A stretch of 64,000 nucleotides of DNA, taken from the NCBI GenBank assembly GCA_950295325.1, contig OX485803.1:9300001-9364000 (forward strand), written 5' to 3'. The stretch comes from Polytrichum commune. Taxonomy: Eukaryota; Streptophyta; Polytrichopsida; Polytrichales; Polytrichaceae. The notes beneath the pieces were generated by a model that saw nothing but the letters and a program-made list of their open reading frames with translations, was not told the origin of the DNA and searched no databases. A program made the position numbers and the translations under genes. Shown here piece after piece: positions 12,469 to 24,000 of the stretch. Position 1 is the first letter of the stretch. Each line of letters opens with the position of its first letter.

Positions 12469-13913
12469 TTGAAGGTGCAAAAGGTAGATTACTCACAGAA
12501 GCACACATTGGTTGCCAAATTTGTGGATAGAAGATTAGATCTGCACCAGCTGCAGAAGTGGATGGATCACATTGATGAAACCCCACAAAACAACCTGATA
12601 AAGATCCTGTTTGGAGGTAGAGGACACTTCTATCTTAGATCTGAAAGTGAGGATCTTATATGTGGGTTGTTGATAGCATCGCCATCAAAATCAAATTGGG
12701 GAACAATGGTAATGCAAACATGGGTTGAAGGTTTCCACCCGGATAAACCCCAAGAACTCAAAGTCCCAACATAGGTGATGCTCAAACGTATCCCACTCGA
12801 AATCCGCCATTGGGCACTTGCCATCGCTGCGGATCAACACTGGCCATGCGGAAAGCGAGAATCCCAGCTTTTGCATTGCTCTAGACTTGAGCAAGGGATA
12901 TGAGACATCTGTAAGAATGAATAGAAAACGGATGAATCAATAATTCACAATATGGTAGATCATGACACCTTACCAATCCGATGTAGGTTCTGCCTATCAC
13001 TAGCACACCAGGTACGAAACTGTCACGAATGCCATGGGAGGGGATAGCCTCTGAACATCAACCAAGGTTAGAAAATTGGAGGGGATGAAGCCGAAGAGAA
13101 TAGAGGTCCGGAGGTGGGTGAAAGGTTCACCAGAGTAATCAATTGTCATCGAAGGAGAAGAGAGGCGGGTGCAAGATTAGACGAACCCAGGGCTGCAACT
13201 GCCGCGCAGCTTGGATCCACCCACCGACCAATCACCCTTGAGACCAATGGAAGTTGTCAAGGGCTGAATACTTGGCTCTTTCCATGCACCGGTGTTCCTG
13301 GAGAAGCGCGGGAGGACGCCCAAACAACCAAACCATAGGTGGGAGCAAGTACCGCAACTAACTCACATTTCGAATCAATGCCGGCAACGTTGTCGCAACC
13401 AAATGCTGCAGTTGCCTCGATCGCAATTGATCATTGCAGCCCCACATCCAAGGGTCGTAGACGCCTCACAACCAAATGCTGTTGCGTCTTGGGATAGGAG
13501 CTGTAGCTCAAACCAATCCAGGTGCTGCAGCCAACGAGGTAACAGTAGCAAATGAACATATTGGGCCAAGCACCGAGATGCTAGCCAATGAAGAAGTGAG
13601 AGGAGCTACGCACCAGATCCTAGCTAATGGGAGCAGGGAGCTAAGCATGGTGGCAACATCAGCAGCAAGAAACCCACTCGCTGAAGGGAGAGAGGAGCGG
13701 GAGGACGCCGGAACCGGCACTATTGCAAGTAGGAGCGGAAGCAGCAGTGAGGAAGGTGGATGGATGGCATCAGAGGAAGGTGCATCAAAATGCTTGCACT
13801 CGCTGCGCAAGCTTGGCGAAGCGGTGAATTGGAGTTGCATGCATGGAAGGGGCAGCGGGTTAGCACAACGGTTACCTCACCAACCACCAAGTGGCAGGCG
13901 CACAACCAACTAA
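12469..13913 (+). pseudogene. LINE ORF1 (gag-like, DUF4283 + CCHC zinc knuckle), decayed
   Basis: The frame from 12469 reads like the DUF4283 domain of plant L1-type LINE ORF1 proteins: TLVAKF, then the core GRGHFYLRSESED, WVEGFHPDK and RIPLEIRHWALAIAADQHW. The usual Trp after KVPT is a TAG stop (12772-12774), and further stops follow in the same frame. Still in that frame, 12982-13023 encodes a CX2CX4HX4C zinc knuckle (CRFCLSLAHQVRNC). DUF4283 followed by a CCHC knuckle is the standard architecture of these RNA-binding ORF1 proteins. 13080-13913 is a GC-richer, Gly/Ser/Ala/Glu-rich tail, open in places and probably the low-complexity C-terminus. Decay is by substitutions more than by indels. 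A LINE endonuclease remnant in the same orientation follows at 15.4 kb. Confidence 0.62.
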
Positions 13914-13918
13914 GTTAA

Positions 13919-14474
13919 GGGCCACTTCACACACCAGTCTGAAGGCCCGTGACCATGGCAATCTAAGAGCTGCTCTCATTGGTCGAAAGGGCGGAGACCG
14001 TCAAGTTCAGGTGAAGGCCTAAGGGCCCATGAAGACTCCATGGATGATGAAAAGTCTACATGGAGTCTTACATGGCGGACTATGGACAAGGTTTCATGGT
14101 CTCCCGAAATTTTCGCCAAGCCCACCTCCAAGAGGTGGGCCTGACGCAATATCTGGGAGACCATGATTTTAAAAAAAAAATTCTAGCATGATAGACTTCA
14201 GGTCAAATTGCAAGGCAAATTTCATGACACCAAGTAATTCTCTTAAATTAGTAAAGTTTGAGACATATTATATTAAGCCAAATCCTCCCCTTTTTTCCGC
14301 CAACAAAATATGTAATAGTCCCGCAACATGGTCCATTCTCACTTCACACTATGCTTGAGGACCCATGACTACATAAAGCGGCTTTCCCAACACCCATGGT
14401 ATGGCCTTTGGATGGGAGTCAAGGGTCCTCACCATTACAAGGTCACGGTTCTTGGCTCATGTGTGAAGTGGCCC
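13919..14474. mobile_element. Harbinger-like MITE with TAA target duplication
   Basis: A perfect 14-bp terminal inverted repeat, GGGCCACTTCACAC at 13919-13932 and its complement at 14461-14474, is flanked by direct TAA repeats (13916-13918 and 14475-14477). TAA/TWA target duplications and G-rich ends are typical of PIF/Harbinger MITEs. The roughly 530-bp interior is non-coding but holds two hairpins (around 14030-14071 and at 14094-14166). The element lies between the LINE ORF1 relic and the LINE endonuclease relic. Confidence 0.7.
14094..14166. other. Strong hairpin inside the MITE
   Basis: The outer arms TCATGGTCTCCC (14094-14105) and its complement (14155-14166) and the inner arms GCCCACCTC/GAGGTGGGC (14120-14128, 14132-14140) enclose a 3-nt loop. 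The roughly 14-nt middle segments pair only partly. In all it is a 73-nt near-palindrome. Confidence 0.75.
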
Positions 14475-15411
14475 TAAGCAAGGGGTCTAGAGCCAAGGTA
14501 ATCCTAGGTAGTGTGGAGCCTCTCCTCCCTGACACCTCAAAAACTTCGAACTTCGAAACATCTAAGGTAGAGATAACATGAACCGTGAAAATAAGGTGAT
14601 TCGCATTGAAGATATGCTCTTAAAATCATGCGATAATTTTCCAAGATAGAAGAGAAGGATTCATGAAGAATGTCAGTTGTTTCATATTTTTATTCCTTGT
14701 AAAAAAATTCTACAATTTTTCAAAGTGAAAAGTTTGTCAAACCCCCTACTTGTTCACTAGATTCTTTTAACACCAAACACGATAATGCTCATTTCCACAT
14801 AGAACATCACCTAAATTGGTTAAGTCATGAGTACATTAAATTATGATTGATGGTAGTCAAACATAACTAAATTTGGCTAAACTGATTGTACACGCATTTC
14901 AAGCTGCCAACCCCACAATTATCAGTTTCAGAATTGGCACTTCACTATTCTAGCGGAAGTCTAATGCACGAGTAGAGGGTAGTTCACGGTTTATGGTATT
15001 TCTACCTTAGAAGAGGGAAGAAAGATGAAAGGTTACCACTACATATTTGCCAAGTGGATCATCAAGAAGCAATAAATAAAGAGAATAAGGGAGAGGAAGT
15101 AGAGTTGGAGGACTCAAAACTTGAAGAAGTAAGTGGAAACATACTCAGGGAATCACTTACTGGAAAATGGTGGAGTCAAGGCTCACGAAGCCTACATTCG
15201 ATTCCAGGAAAAGAACTAGCCTCAAAAAGGTTTAAAGGGGAGAACTAAGCATAGGAAAGCCGCCTTATTTATTACACCAGGGGGGGAAAACACTAAGGGT
15301 GGGAAAACCATCAATGGCCCCACCCTTGGAGGTCAAAATTGAGTGTGGTAACAAGATTTTATATGTATCAGTTTCGTATTGTAAAGTGTGTGACGTCTGA
15401 ATGACCATCTT

Positions 15412-15760
15412 GTGGTTTTACCACTTGGTAATTACTTAAGGAAATCCAAAGCAAGCTTAGGTGTCATTTTTCTCCAAGAACACAAACTTGGATTGAAAAA
15501 AACTACTAAATTAAGGGTTAGCATTAATCGATGTCTCCATTCCAAAATTGTGGATGCATTTGTAGATGTTAAGACTAGGCTTAGTGCATGTACGCTCATT
15601 CCACCTTTTCTCACTAAACATATTCTGGAGGAAGGCACACTCCTCAATAATAGGTTGTTTTGGTTTAAATAAACTGGGTTCCGAGGTCCCGACATTGGAT
15701 TTGCTAATGTATATGGATCTAACAATGATGGGATCAAAATACTTTGACGGCAAGATAGAT
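15412..15760 (+). pseudogene. LINE endonuclease (APE-type) fragment
   Basis: A + strand frame near 15450-15495 reads GVIFLQEHKL, matching the early Glu-containing strand of LINE apurinic-type endonucleases (consensus xxFLQExKL). After frame changes, 15691-15735 reads DIGFANVYGSNND, matching the later 'IxNVYAPND' block of the same domain. Stops and shifts lie between the two. Position and strand fit the downstream ORF2 start of the element whose ORF1 relic is at 12469-13913, with the 13919-14474 MITE between. No reverse transcriptase core could be found after it. Call rests on two short motifs. Confidence 0.42.
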
Positions 15761-16163
15761 TTTACACAACAACCAATTCTAACGGGACATCCCCAATAGT
15801 ATGTCTTGGTGGCATCTACATTTCCACTAGAATCTAGTGGGCGAAGCAACTTGCATTGAAACTAAGGTTTCCAATTTCAATTATGGTATTATCAAGGAAT
15901 CGATAATGCCATGACAAATGTGACCAATTTTGAGTGAAGAGAAATTTATCTCAAAATGAATGGTTATGGCAAACTCTAGACATTGGTAATGTGTTTAGGC
16001 CAACTTTTAGCTTTAAAAAAAAAAAGTAACGCCTGTACATTGGTACCGGCATGAATGTGAGCCCGTTAGCCCTATATTGATCATGGTGTTCTGAGATGCA
16101 ATATAGGGTGTTTTACCTCCATGGGAGGTGGGCTCTAATATTATATTAACATATCCAACTTTA

Positions 16164-16790
16164 CTATGGCGGGGGGATAGGTGTTTGTTTGTTATCTAGT
16201 TTTCTTTTATTTAGGACTAGGTATGTAAGGTATTTAATGGCGTTTTGGTGCATATGTTTCATGAGGAGTTTGATGCTAGGTTTTGGGATTTTTAGTTGGG
16301 TTAATTTGTCGATGGAGTGTTCATGTATGGCTCCTCTAACTCCAGCTGTAATGGTAATGATGGGGTTGGCCTGCCAACCTTTGTTTTGTAGGGTGTTGAT
16401 TAGTGGATCATATTTCGTGTGTTTTTGGGTAAGTGTTTATTATGGGAATCTATCGTGGCAGTATGTGAATTCTATAAATTGGATTGTGTGTGTGGGGGAG
16501 GGTGGTATGGGTGTTTGTGTATGGTTGGGGGCACCAATTATGCATAGAATGTCTGGTCTTAGTTTAGCTTGGCATCTACATGGTCTTTGTTGGCATGAAC
16601 ATTTAATAAGCCAATCGGGGATTGTTTGTTCTGGTGTTGTATTATTTAGTGTCCCTGCATTGGTTAGTGTGAAGAACTGGGTGTTTTTGTTGGCTTGGAG
16701 CGTCTAAGTAATAAGGTGAACTGCTTTGTTGTGCCTTGCAATTCTTAGGCCTTTTAGGTATGGGTGTTCACATGTTGACAGAAGAGCTTT
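16164..16790 (-). pseudogene. Non-LTR retrotransposon C-terminus with PD-(D/E)XK-like nuclease signature
   Basis: Reading the - strand from 16790, one continuous frame gives a Cys/His segment (CEHPYLKGLRIARHNKAV), then LRPDILCIIG, IQFIEFTYCHDRF, KYDPLI, ITITAGVRGAIHEHSI and a basic tail KYLTYLVLNKRKLDNKQ, ending at a TAG stop (16164-16166). The order Cys/His cluster, R-P-D-I and E-F-x-Y-C-H-D looks like the C-terminal Cys/His plus restriction-like endonuclease region of some non-LTR elements. That naming is inference from motif order. The frame holds three in-frame stops (TAG at 16704-16706, tandem TAA-TAA at 16437-16442) but no indel, so it is a substitution-decayed copy. The opposite strand carries a longer stop-free frame of 172 codons, which is a shadow. 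The upstream RT part is cut off by an (AC)n tract. Confidence 0.6.
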
Positions 16791-16799
16791 AAAAAAATA

Positions 16800-16827
16800 A
16801 ACACACACACACACACACACACACACA
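16800..16827. repeat. (AC)n microsatellite
   Basis: AC tract of about 28 bp. It abuts the 5' (right-hand) limit of the - strand LINE fragment. Confidence 0.95.
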
Positions 16828-17266
16828 ATAATTTTAATGCAAAGAATAAAATTACTAGGAACTCCGCAATCCTCCTTAGTTCTATCTTCCTATATGAGAA
16901 ACATTTACACCGCCTTATACTTCTCCAGATTTGGCATAAAATCTCTTAAGTGATCGGTTATGGGTGCCTCTACTCTTTCCATCATACTTAAAAGGCATAA
17001 AAGAAATACCACACATGTGAGGAATCCCCTCCTAAATTACTAATTGTTATAGACTTGAACAGTTGCGATTACTTTTTCCTCAATTTGTCCATGTTTACAA
17101 TGTGAAGGATATCATCTACATACAACAGAGCTCGTGGTGATGGTGTGCAGGTGAAAACGACACTTGGCAAAAACCCAATAGGAAAAACATTGAACCAAAA
17201 AAGAGGGGAAAATAGTGACACTAAACACACACAAAAAAGGTCATATTATAGTGGAGGGCCAGTGTT

Positions 17267-17400
17267 GGGGGGGGGGGGGGTTCTGACCATTTGGGGCGAA
17301 ACAACTTGTACATTGGTTCCTTGGAGGCAAGGGTTTAGGCATCCAACAAGGAATGAGTGTATGAGTTGGTTTGCCCAAATTGAGTGCGGTCCCACCAGAC
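17267..17400 (+). repeat. Dispersed repeat family R1, copy A (uninterrupted)
   Basis: After a G13-14 homopolymer comes a block with TTGGTTCCTTGGAGGCAAG and TTTAGGCATCCAACAAGGAA, then GAGTGTATGAG and a segment ending GCCCAAATT. The same block occurs at 39130-39203 (continued at 40254 after a transposon) and, inverted, at 20275-20395. This copy shows the unoccupied target of the 39206-40253 transposon. Family identity is unknown. Confidence 0.7.
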
Positions 17401-19462
17401 CAAAATAGAAACAAAATGGCTTTAGTAGTCATTGAGCTTTTCATCTTAAGAACATCTTACAATAAAGAAAATCACTTGGACTTTTAAGGACAACTAGAAA
17501 CAAGTGAATTCTTACCAATATGTTTTCGAAAAACTCAATGGTTCAAAAGTTCACATGAAAATTTACATTACAAGGATTATGTGATCATCCAATTGGACCA
17601 TGTCACTGGGTTCAATATTTTCACACATAAGTGGGAGAAAGTGGTTGAAGCCACTATCTTACCCATGTGATTTCTAGCACAAATGAGCAATCTCATTGTA
17701 TGTACTTCAAATAGGGCCTCTAGTGAGGTTAACTGTGTCAACACATAAGTAGGTGATAAAATAAAGTTACAATATATTTTACACAACATAATGTAAATGT
17801 GAAATGTGTGTCATGAATGCACACAAACTCTTTGAAGACGGTTCAAACAATAATTCATTTGGTAATGAACCATTTTTTGGCTCATTCGAGGAGCTCAAGT
17901 GAGCTATAAGAAAGTTCCCGCAAGATCACTATTGTGGTCAACACTAATAAGCGAATATGTTACACTTTGTTGAATTTGGCCTCTCATTTTGTGGCCCCTT
18001 TGTTACCTCATTTCAAGCATGGTGAGGTCCTAAGTTTGAAACTCTTGACATGCCCCTTAACACAATTATGTGTGCCTATGTAGGCCCCACACCACCATGT
18101 GATGACAAGCCTATGTGGATGTAGGTGTACCTCGAGGGTGCACTCAACAGACCCATGTGGGTACACAAAAGGGGTATTATTTGTGCCTAGGGGTTACAAA
18201 ATATACATAAGGTACGGGTATTTTTTATTGTAGATTGGTAGATATATTAGGTGTATTATTCATATAATTTTAGTTGTATCTATACCTTTAGGCACGTAGT
18301 CAATTATAACGAAGTGGGTAATCTACAAGAGGTCCAATTGAAGTCATTGCATTGCATTGGTTGCAAAACCTATATTATATAAACAAAATTGTATAAGTTA
18401 CATCAAATGGATGCATAAGTTTTCAATGATTTTATCAAATGATGAATAAATATGTCTTGCTAAGAGTATTTAAACCATATTTTACACATGATCTTTTTGG
18501 CGTATACATATCATTAGGGTCTATACGATTTATTTAATTTTGATTTGTGTTTGTATTTGAGAGGATTTCCTAGCTACATATTTGTACATATATCATTTTT
18601 AGAAGGGAAAAAATTGTATATTAGGGGTTAATTTCATGGTCAAGCATGCACATGGTTCCCAGTTCTAGCAATGAATGCACCCCCGAGAGGTGTGTTAATC
18701 AATGGGGTTCTTGATTGCAGAGATTTAATACACACAACTATTGTGATTGTATGCATGCTTATTCATGTTAATGTTGCATTATGAGTGGACACCACCATTG
18801 GTTCTACCCACCACAATATACTACATAATACTATAGGAATGCACTAGTGATTTGCAAGACTAGCAACTTCAAAATTGGTTGATTTGCCAGGGATTCAACC
18901 ACGTGATCCTTGTAGTGATATGCGTTTAGAGGGTGCAATACCTCCCTTTGTGGTTTATGTAATGTATGTGGACCTTTTGTGGCCAACTTTCTTGATCAAA
19001 GACAATTTAGTGGTATATGACAAGGCTTGTACTTAAGAATTTGAACACTTAAATTACATTGCATCACAACGAGGTTAGATTATGTGCTCAACTAATATAA
19101 AACCATTATGAGGTTGATTGTTAACACTTACCAAAAGGGGCCACCTACAACAAAATCAGGCAGTAGCCCTTGTCCCTTAGCCATACTCCATAAACTCACC
19201 CCTTAAGATTCCTTCCCTCCCTCCCTCCATATGTCATTGAAAGAAAAAGAAACAAAGATCTTCACTTTTGTTTATATTGCAACTTCAAAAGACAATCTTT
19301 ATGACAACCAATTGCTTACTTGATGAGAGAATTTGCAATGATTTGATCCGATAGCCAAAATGGTATCTAGAGTTAGTAGTGCCCCACAATAGCCTTAATA
19401 GTTTATTATATCGGTGTCTTTGATTCCAAAAAAAGACAGACATTAAAACATCTCAAAGGAGT
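17401..19462. other. Anonymous intergenic DNA
   Basis: About 2 kb without a coding signal or named repeat; no frame on either strand shows recognisable domains. Confidence 0.45.
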
Positions 19463-19634
19463 ACATAACATTACTCAATGACATGGGCTCTGATAATATA
19501 ATAGAGGGTTGGTGCCAACATAATATAATAGTGGGATGTTAGGAGCTTAGAATCTCCTTATGCAACTTTTCAAACATCCCACTGTTATATTCCAAGGATA
19601 CATAGAACAAGAGTTGAATGTTGAGTAATGTTAT
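19463..19634. mobile_element. Small inverted-repeat element (MITE-like), copy 2
   Basis: Second copy of the 321-474 element. It has the same CATAACATTA / TAATGTTAT ends and the same AATATAATAGTGGGATGTT core with its inverted partner. It is longer because the left arm is partly duplicated (two AATATAATAG segments around 19494-19533). Confidence 0.65.
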
Positions 19635-20274
19635 ATAAGTTGTGAGGCCTGTTGTGGAATTCTATTGAGCTTATGTTTATCTACCTATACACTACCCTCC
19701 TTTGGGTACTACAATGCCACACGGGACTGAACCTTAAAGTAGTGACAGGTTGTTGTATATGTCGCACTTGATTTGAGAGCTCAATTTCTATGTCATCATG
19801 AGGTGAACTTGAGGCTTGTGTGATCTCATTCAAGTGGGGATAATGATTGTTTTGGGGAATTAGTGTGGACCGGACTACTACCATAGTACCATGGCAACTT
19901 TGATCATATTTCATTCATTGTTGGAATGACAGAAATAACATTATTATGTGAGGGTTAAACCGGTGGTGGGCCTGGGAACACGACCGGGTTGGTGCCAGCA
20001 TAGTTCTTGTGGGATGCTTTGGTCCTTGATGCAAAATTTGAATATGAAGGTTCCTGGCTCCTCTCCACCAGGTCACATGTCCATGGGTTTGCACTCATCA
20101 ACCGTTTATAATTTAGTGGCAACCCCCATAGCAGTACTAGGATTGTGGTGTTGCACACACACTTCCAAACAACACAAACCCTAATTATGTTAAAGGGCCA
20201 TCACACAATAGTAGCCACTTTTACTCTAGAGTTGTTTGAGTCACAGTGGCCTTACACAAGTGTCAAACTGGCAC

Positions 20275-20395
20275 CCATGGCGATTTAGGTGAACCAACAC
20301 TTAAACTTGTTCCTTGTTGGATGCCTAAACCCAACCTATCAAGGAACCAATGTACATGTTGGTTCTCCCCAACCCACCCATGGCCCACTTCATGA
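20275..20395 (-). repeat. Dispersed repeat family R1, copy C (inverted)
   Basis: Its reverse complement carries the R1 signature blocks (TGTACATTGGTTCCTTG, then TTTAGGCATCCAACAAGGAAC). The two flanks differ from copies A and B beyond the core. Confidence 0.65.
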
Positions 20396-20755
20396 AGTTC
20401 ATTTATTTCGAGGGTATCACGTTTTGGGCATTAATAGACTATTATACATGGTATTATGTTATGTTGGTGGTTTATAGTGGACCTAGTGAACGGCACACTA
20501 AATTGTTTGTGATGGCTTCCACCTGAAATAAACATCGCCCATTTCTCAACCGATTTGCCAACCGTGTAAGAAAGGGGTGGGACCTTGGATGCAACTTGGA
20601 ATTTGAATAATCCCCAATATGCTTAATAATGTTGTGGTGTCACATGCAATAAAAAATATGGAATCATAAAACAATAACAATAAGAATAATAACTTTTTGA
20701 CATGTGAAGTATTGACTATGCCATGATACTTAATTTAGGCCCTGACACCGACCAA

Positions 20756-20768
20756 CCCCCCCCCCCCC
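20756..20768. repeat. Poly-C run
   Basis: Homopolymer of about 13 C. Long C/G runs also occur near 880, 17267 and 42798. Confidence 0.9.
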
Positions 20769-20844
20769 AACCTATGGGGCTACAATAAAGGACCCTATGA
20801 TGGCGCGAAAGAAAAATCACATACCATACTCTCTTGCTTGAGAT

Positions 20845-21065
20845 TGTCGAGGTCGCCTCCTAGGTCAAAAAGGCTTCTCAACCTCAAACGGTGTAACCCG
20901 CTAGTTGACCGGTTGCATGAATGTCACACCTTAGGTATTTAGAGTAGAAAACCTTGTCTTGAAATTGTACCAAGTCATGGCTTGCTTCATAAATGATGGG
21001 GTGAAATTTCTAACTCTAAGGGTGAAGAGAAGTATCCTTTTCTAGGTATACTTTGAACTCCTTTG
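20845..21065 (+). repeat. Dispersed repeat family R2, copy 1
   Basis: Diverged match to 50575-50775 over some 200 bp. Shared blocks include TCCTAGGTCAA, TCTCAACCT, GGTGTAAC, TTGACC, GTTGCAT and TATACTTTGAAC / TATATTTTGAAC. Non-coding. Confidence 0.55.
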
Positions 21066-24000
21066 GGTTCAAAGAACACCTTCACATAACCACAATAGGA
21101 TTCCATGGACTACGTTTCATATTCTAAAGTGTGTTGAATTCGTGAATTATAGTTCACAAAATCCTCTTAGGAATCCAAGGGGTTAGATGTTCAAGTAGTA
21201 CAAGATTGTGTTCCCCTTAAATCCTAATGTCATGGTTAAGTGTCTTAGAGTAAAATAGACTAGAATATTGAATCATAAAGTTTTTCCCCCATAAATATGG
21301 TATTAAGTAGGTTCATCATTTGTCTAGGCTAAGTCAAGTCCAACTATCCTAACTCTAATTCTGAAATTCACTTGGTCATTACCTCTCAAATTCTCCTTAT
21401 ATTGCATCGACCATAATGAAGGGCATGTCCCCTCAATATTTATCAAAAAAATTTTGTGGTAATTCTCTCTATTGTGATGCGAAATCTTAGCTTATTCCCA
21501 TGTGTGAGGGCACGGACAATATGGCCCGCTTAGCGGCCTCATGTAATCTTCTTGTCACCTCAAGTCCCCTTTCCAATTGACAACCTTTTGTTGAGTTGAT
21601 TTGATTTGCTCCACCTAATTTAAGTTTGCCTTATTGATGGTGCCTTGAGTCTAAGGTTACTTGTATGTCAAATTTAATAAGTGATTTCCACCCTGGTTTA
21701 CGGGTTTTGATTTCTTTGTAACCCCTTTATTTTGGATTGTAAAGGGGTACCTTGAATTTGTTCCTTGAACCTTCATAGTTTGAATCTCAAGTCTTCCCGC
21801 TACCTCCTCCTTTTATACGGGTCTGGTAATTTTCCAAGACCTCCAGTGGAATCTTCTAAGTAATGAGGCCGAGAGTCTTAGTAAATCTCTAAATCTTGAA
21901 CCCAAAAACTGTTTGGTGAAACTCCAAGTCTTTTGGTCTTGAAGGGTTTCCAGGTCTAGAAGCTTTGGAAAATCTCTATGTCTTGAACTCAATAATTGTC
22001 CAGCGAAACTCTAAGTCTTTGGTCTTCAAAGGTTTTCAAGTCTTCAAAGATCTTTGGAAGAGGCTTCAAAAAGGTCTTCAAAGATGCACTCTTGATAGTC
22101 TTCATAATGCTTATGTGAGATGTTTGATGTTATATGATGTGCTTAATGTTCTCAATGTGGTTCTTTAACATAGTCTTCAAAATCCACAAATTATTGGATT
22201 TAGCGCTTATTCCTTCTTCCCCTATTACGAAATGTTCAATTTTTTTTATTTCAAACCATGTATGTTATTAATTACCAATTTTGTTAATGCATATCTATTT
22301 TTTAAAATTAGCTTATTTGAATTCCTATGTGCCTATGAGGTACATGGAACTTATTTTATGCACATACATAGATGTGATCTTTATCCCATGAACTTCAATT
22401 TACCACATTCATTCCAAAATTGGTTAAGGTAGTTATGTCCATCTGAAGGACTATCATCCAAAGAGTTAATTTATCATCTACTTAACATGTCCATAGCCCA
22501 TTATAAATAGATCACTAAAGCTCCCAAGCTCCCAAGCTCCCAAGCTCCCTAAGTTCCATAATATTTGAATTATCACCACCTATGTTCCCCAAACCTTGTT
22601 CCCAATTGTTGAGTGTTCAACACGTTCCCAAACCTCGGTGCCGTTCCCAAGCCTTCATTGCCGTGTCTAAATGGCTCATTGGCTTCCCGTGAGGGGAACT
22701 ATGTATTCCTCCCCTGACTCCAATCATGTCGGCTCTACTCAGCTTTCTTACGGCTTCGCAATTCCTCTTCCATCTTCACAAGCTTTTTTTTTAGTTTGCT
22801 ACCTTGGTTGAGCATCTACAAAGACCCATCACTAGCAATGACACATTGAGGAAGAATGTGAAAGAGTGCAATGTGCATGAATATGCTTACATTCGTTGTT
22901 GGAGCTAATCGGACGATTTGTTTGAGGTGGGAAAGTTGGGTCCGGCTACATATTCCAATGAATTCCGTTGTAGGTAGCATCATTTACAACATCTTTTTCA
23001 TATTCTTCATGTCAGGGGCCTCAACCAAGGATTCTTGACACATTCCGGTAGAATAAGTAATGAATCATGATTGGCATGAGGGGGGGTGCCACGGCTACAA
23101 TCAAAATGAGCACATTGTGAGCTAAGAAGGTGTTTTCCATTCAAGATGTGAATATGTGCTTGAATTAGTTCTTCATTTGCTCTATGAACATGATGAGCCC
23201 ATTCCCTAATGAGATGTGAGAGGTGTGCAATTGTTTTGGGAGTTTGAATAGGGTTGGCCATTGTTAATTGTTGAGCACCTTTGCAAAGAGAAAATAGGTG
23301 CAATTTCAAAAGGGAGCTTGATGTTTGTTATGAAGATCCCATGAGTATGGCGATCAAGCTTCGCATGAGAAATCCTTCATTGAGTGGTATGGTTGTTGAC
23401 ATGATTTGCATGAGAAGCAAATTTAGTAGAATCGATCATGGGAGGTAGTGGATTCATTGCGTCAAAATCGTAAAGAGCAAGTGAATTGCATTGAATGTGA
23501 TGTCTTGAGCTTGTGGAGTGAATTTTCCTTCAAAAGTGCAGGGAAATATATATATGAATTTCATTGATTCATGATAGTGGATGAAGGTTTGGCAAGTTCA
23601 GGGACCTAGTTTCATGTCATTTTACATTGTCTATTCAATCTATTCATCATTTTTTATGTGGTGCAAGGTTGCAAGTGCGTTGGTGAGCCATTGTCAAAGG
23701 CATGCACTTGGGTAACTCGGGGGTGGGAAAGGTTGGTGCGAAAGTTGCATGGCATTGACAATTAGCCGACCAAATTCATGGCAGGATGTGGGTGGGTTGG
23801 AGCCCATAAAAAGGGTTGGCCTAGCTTGCCCACATAAAAATTGGGCCCTTTGCTACACCCACCACAAGTGGCAAGTACAGTACCCACCAACAAGTTTACA
23901 TTCAAAATTTTGAACTCCAAGTGCCAGTGGAAAAAAAAATGCAACTTTGGAAAATCATATCTCCCAATCTACAGCTCCAAACTTCACCAAATTGCCACAT

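Noticed and set aside
16189..16707. 172-codon + strand open frame
   Set aside because: It begins at TTG and is the mirror of the - strand LINE domain, which carries recognisable conserved blocks; the + strand frame has a composition typical of an antisense shadow.
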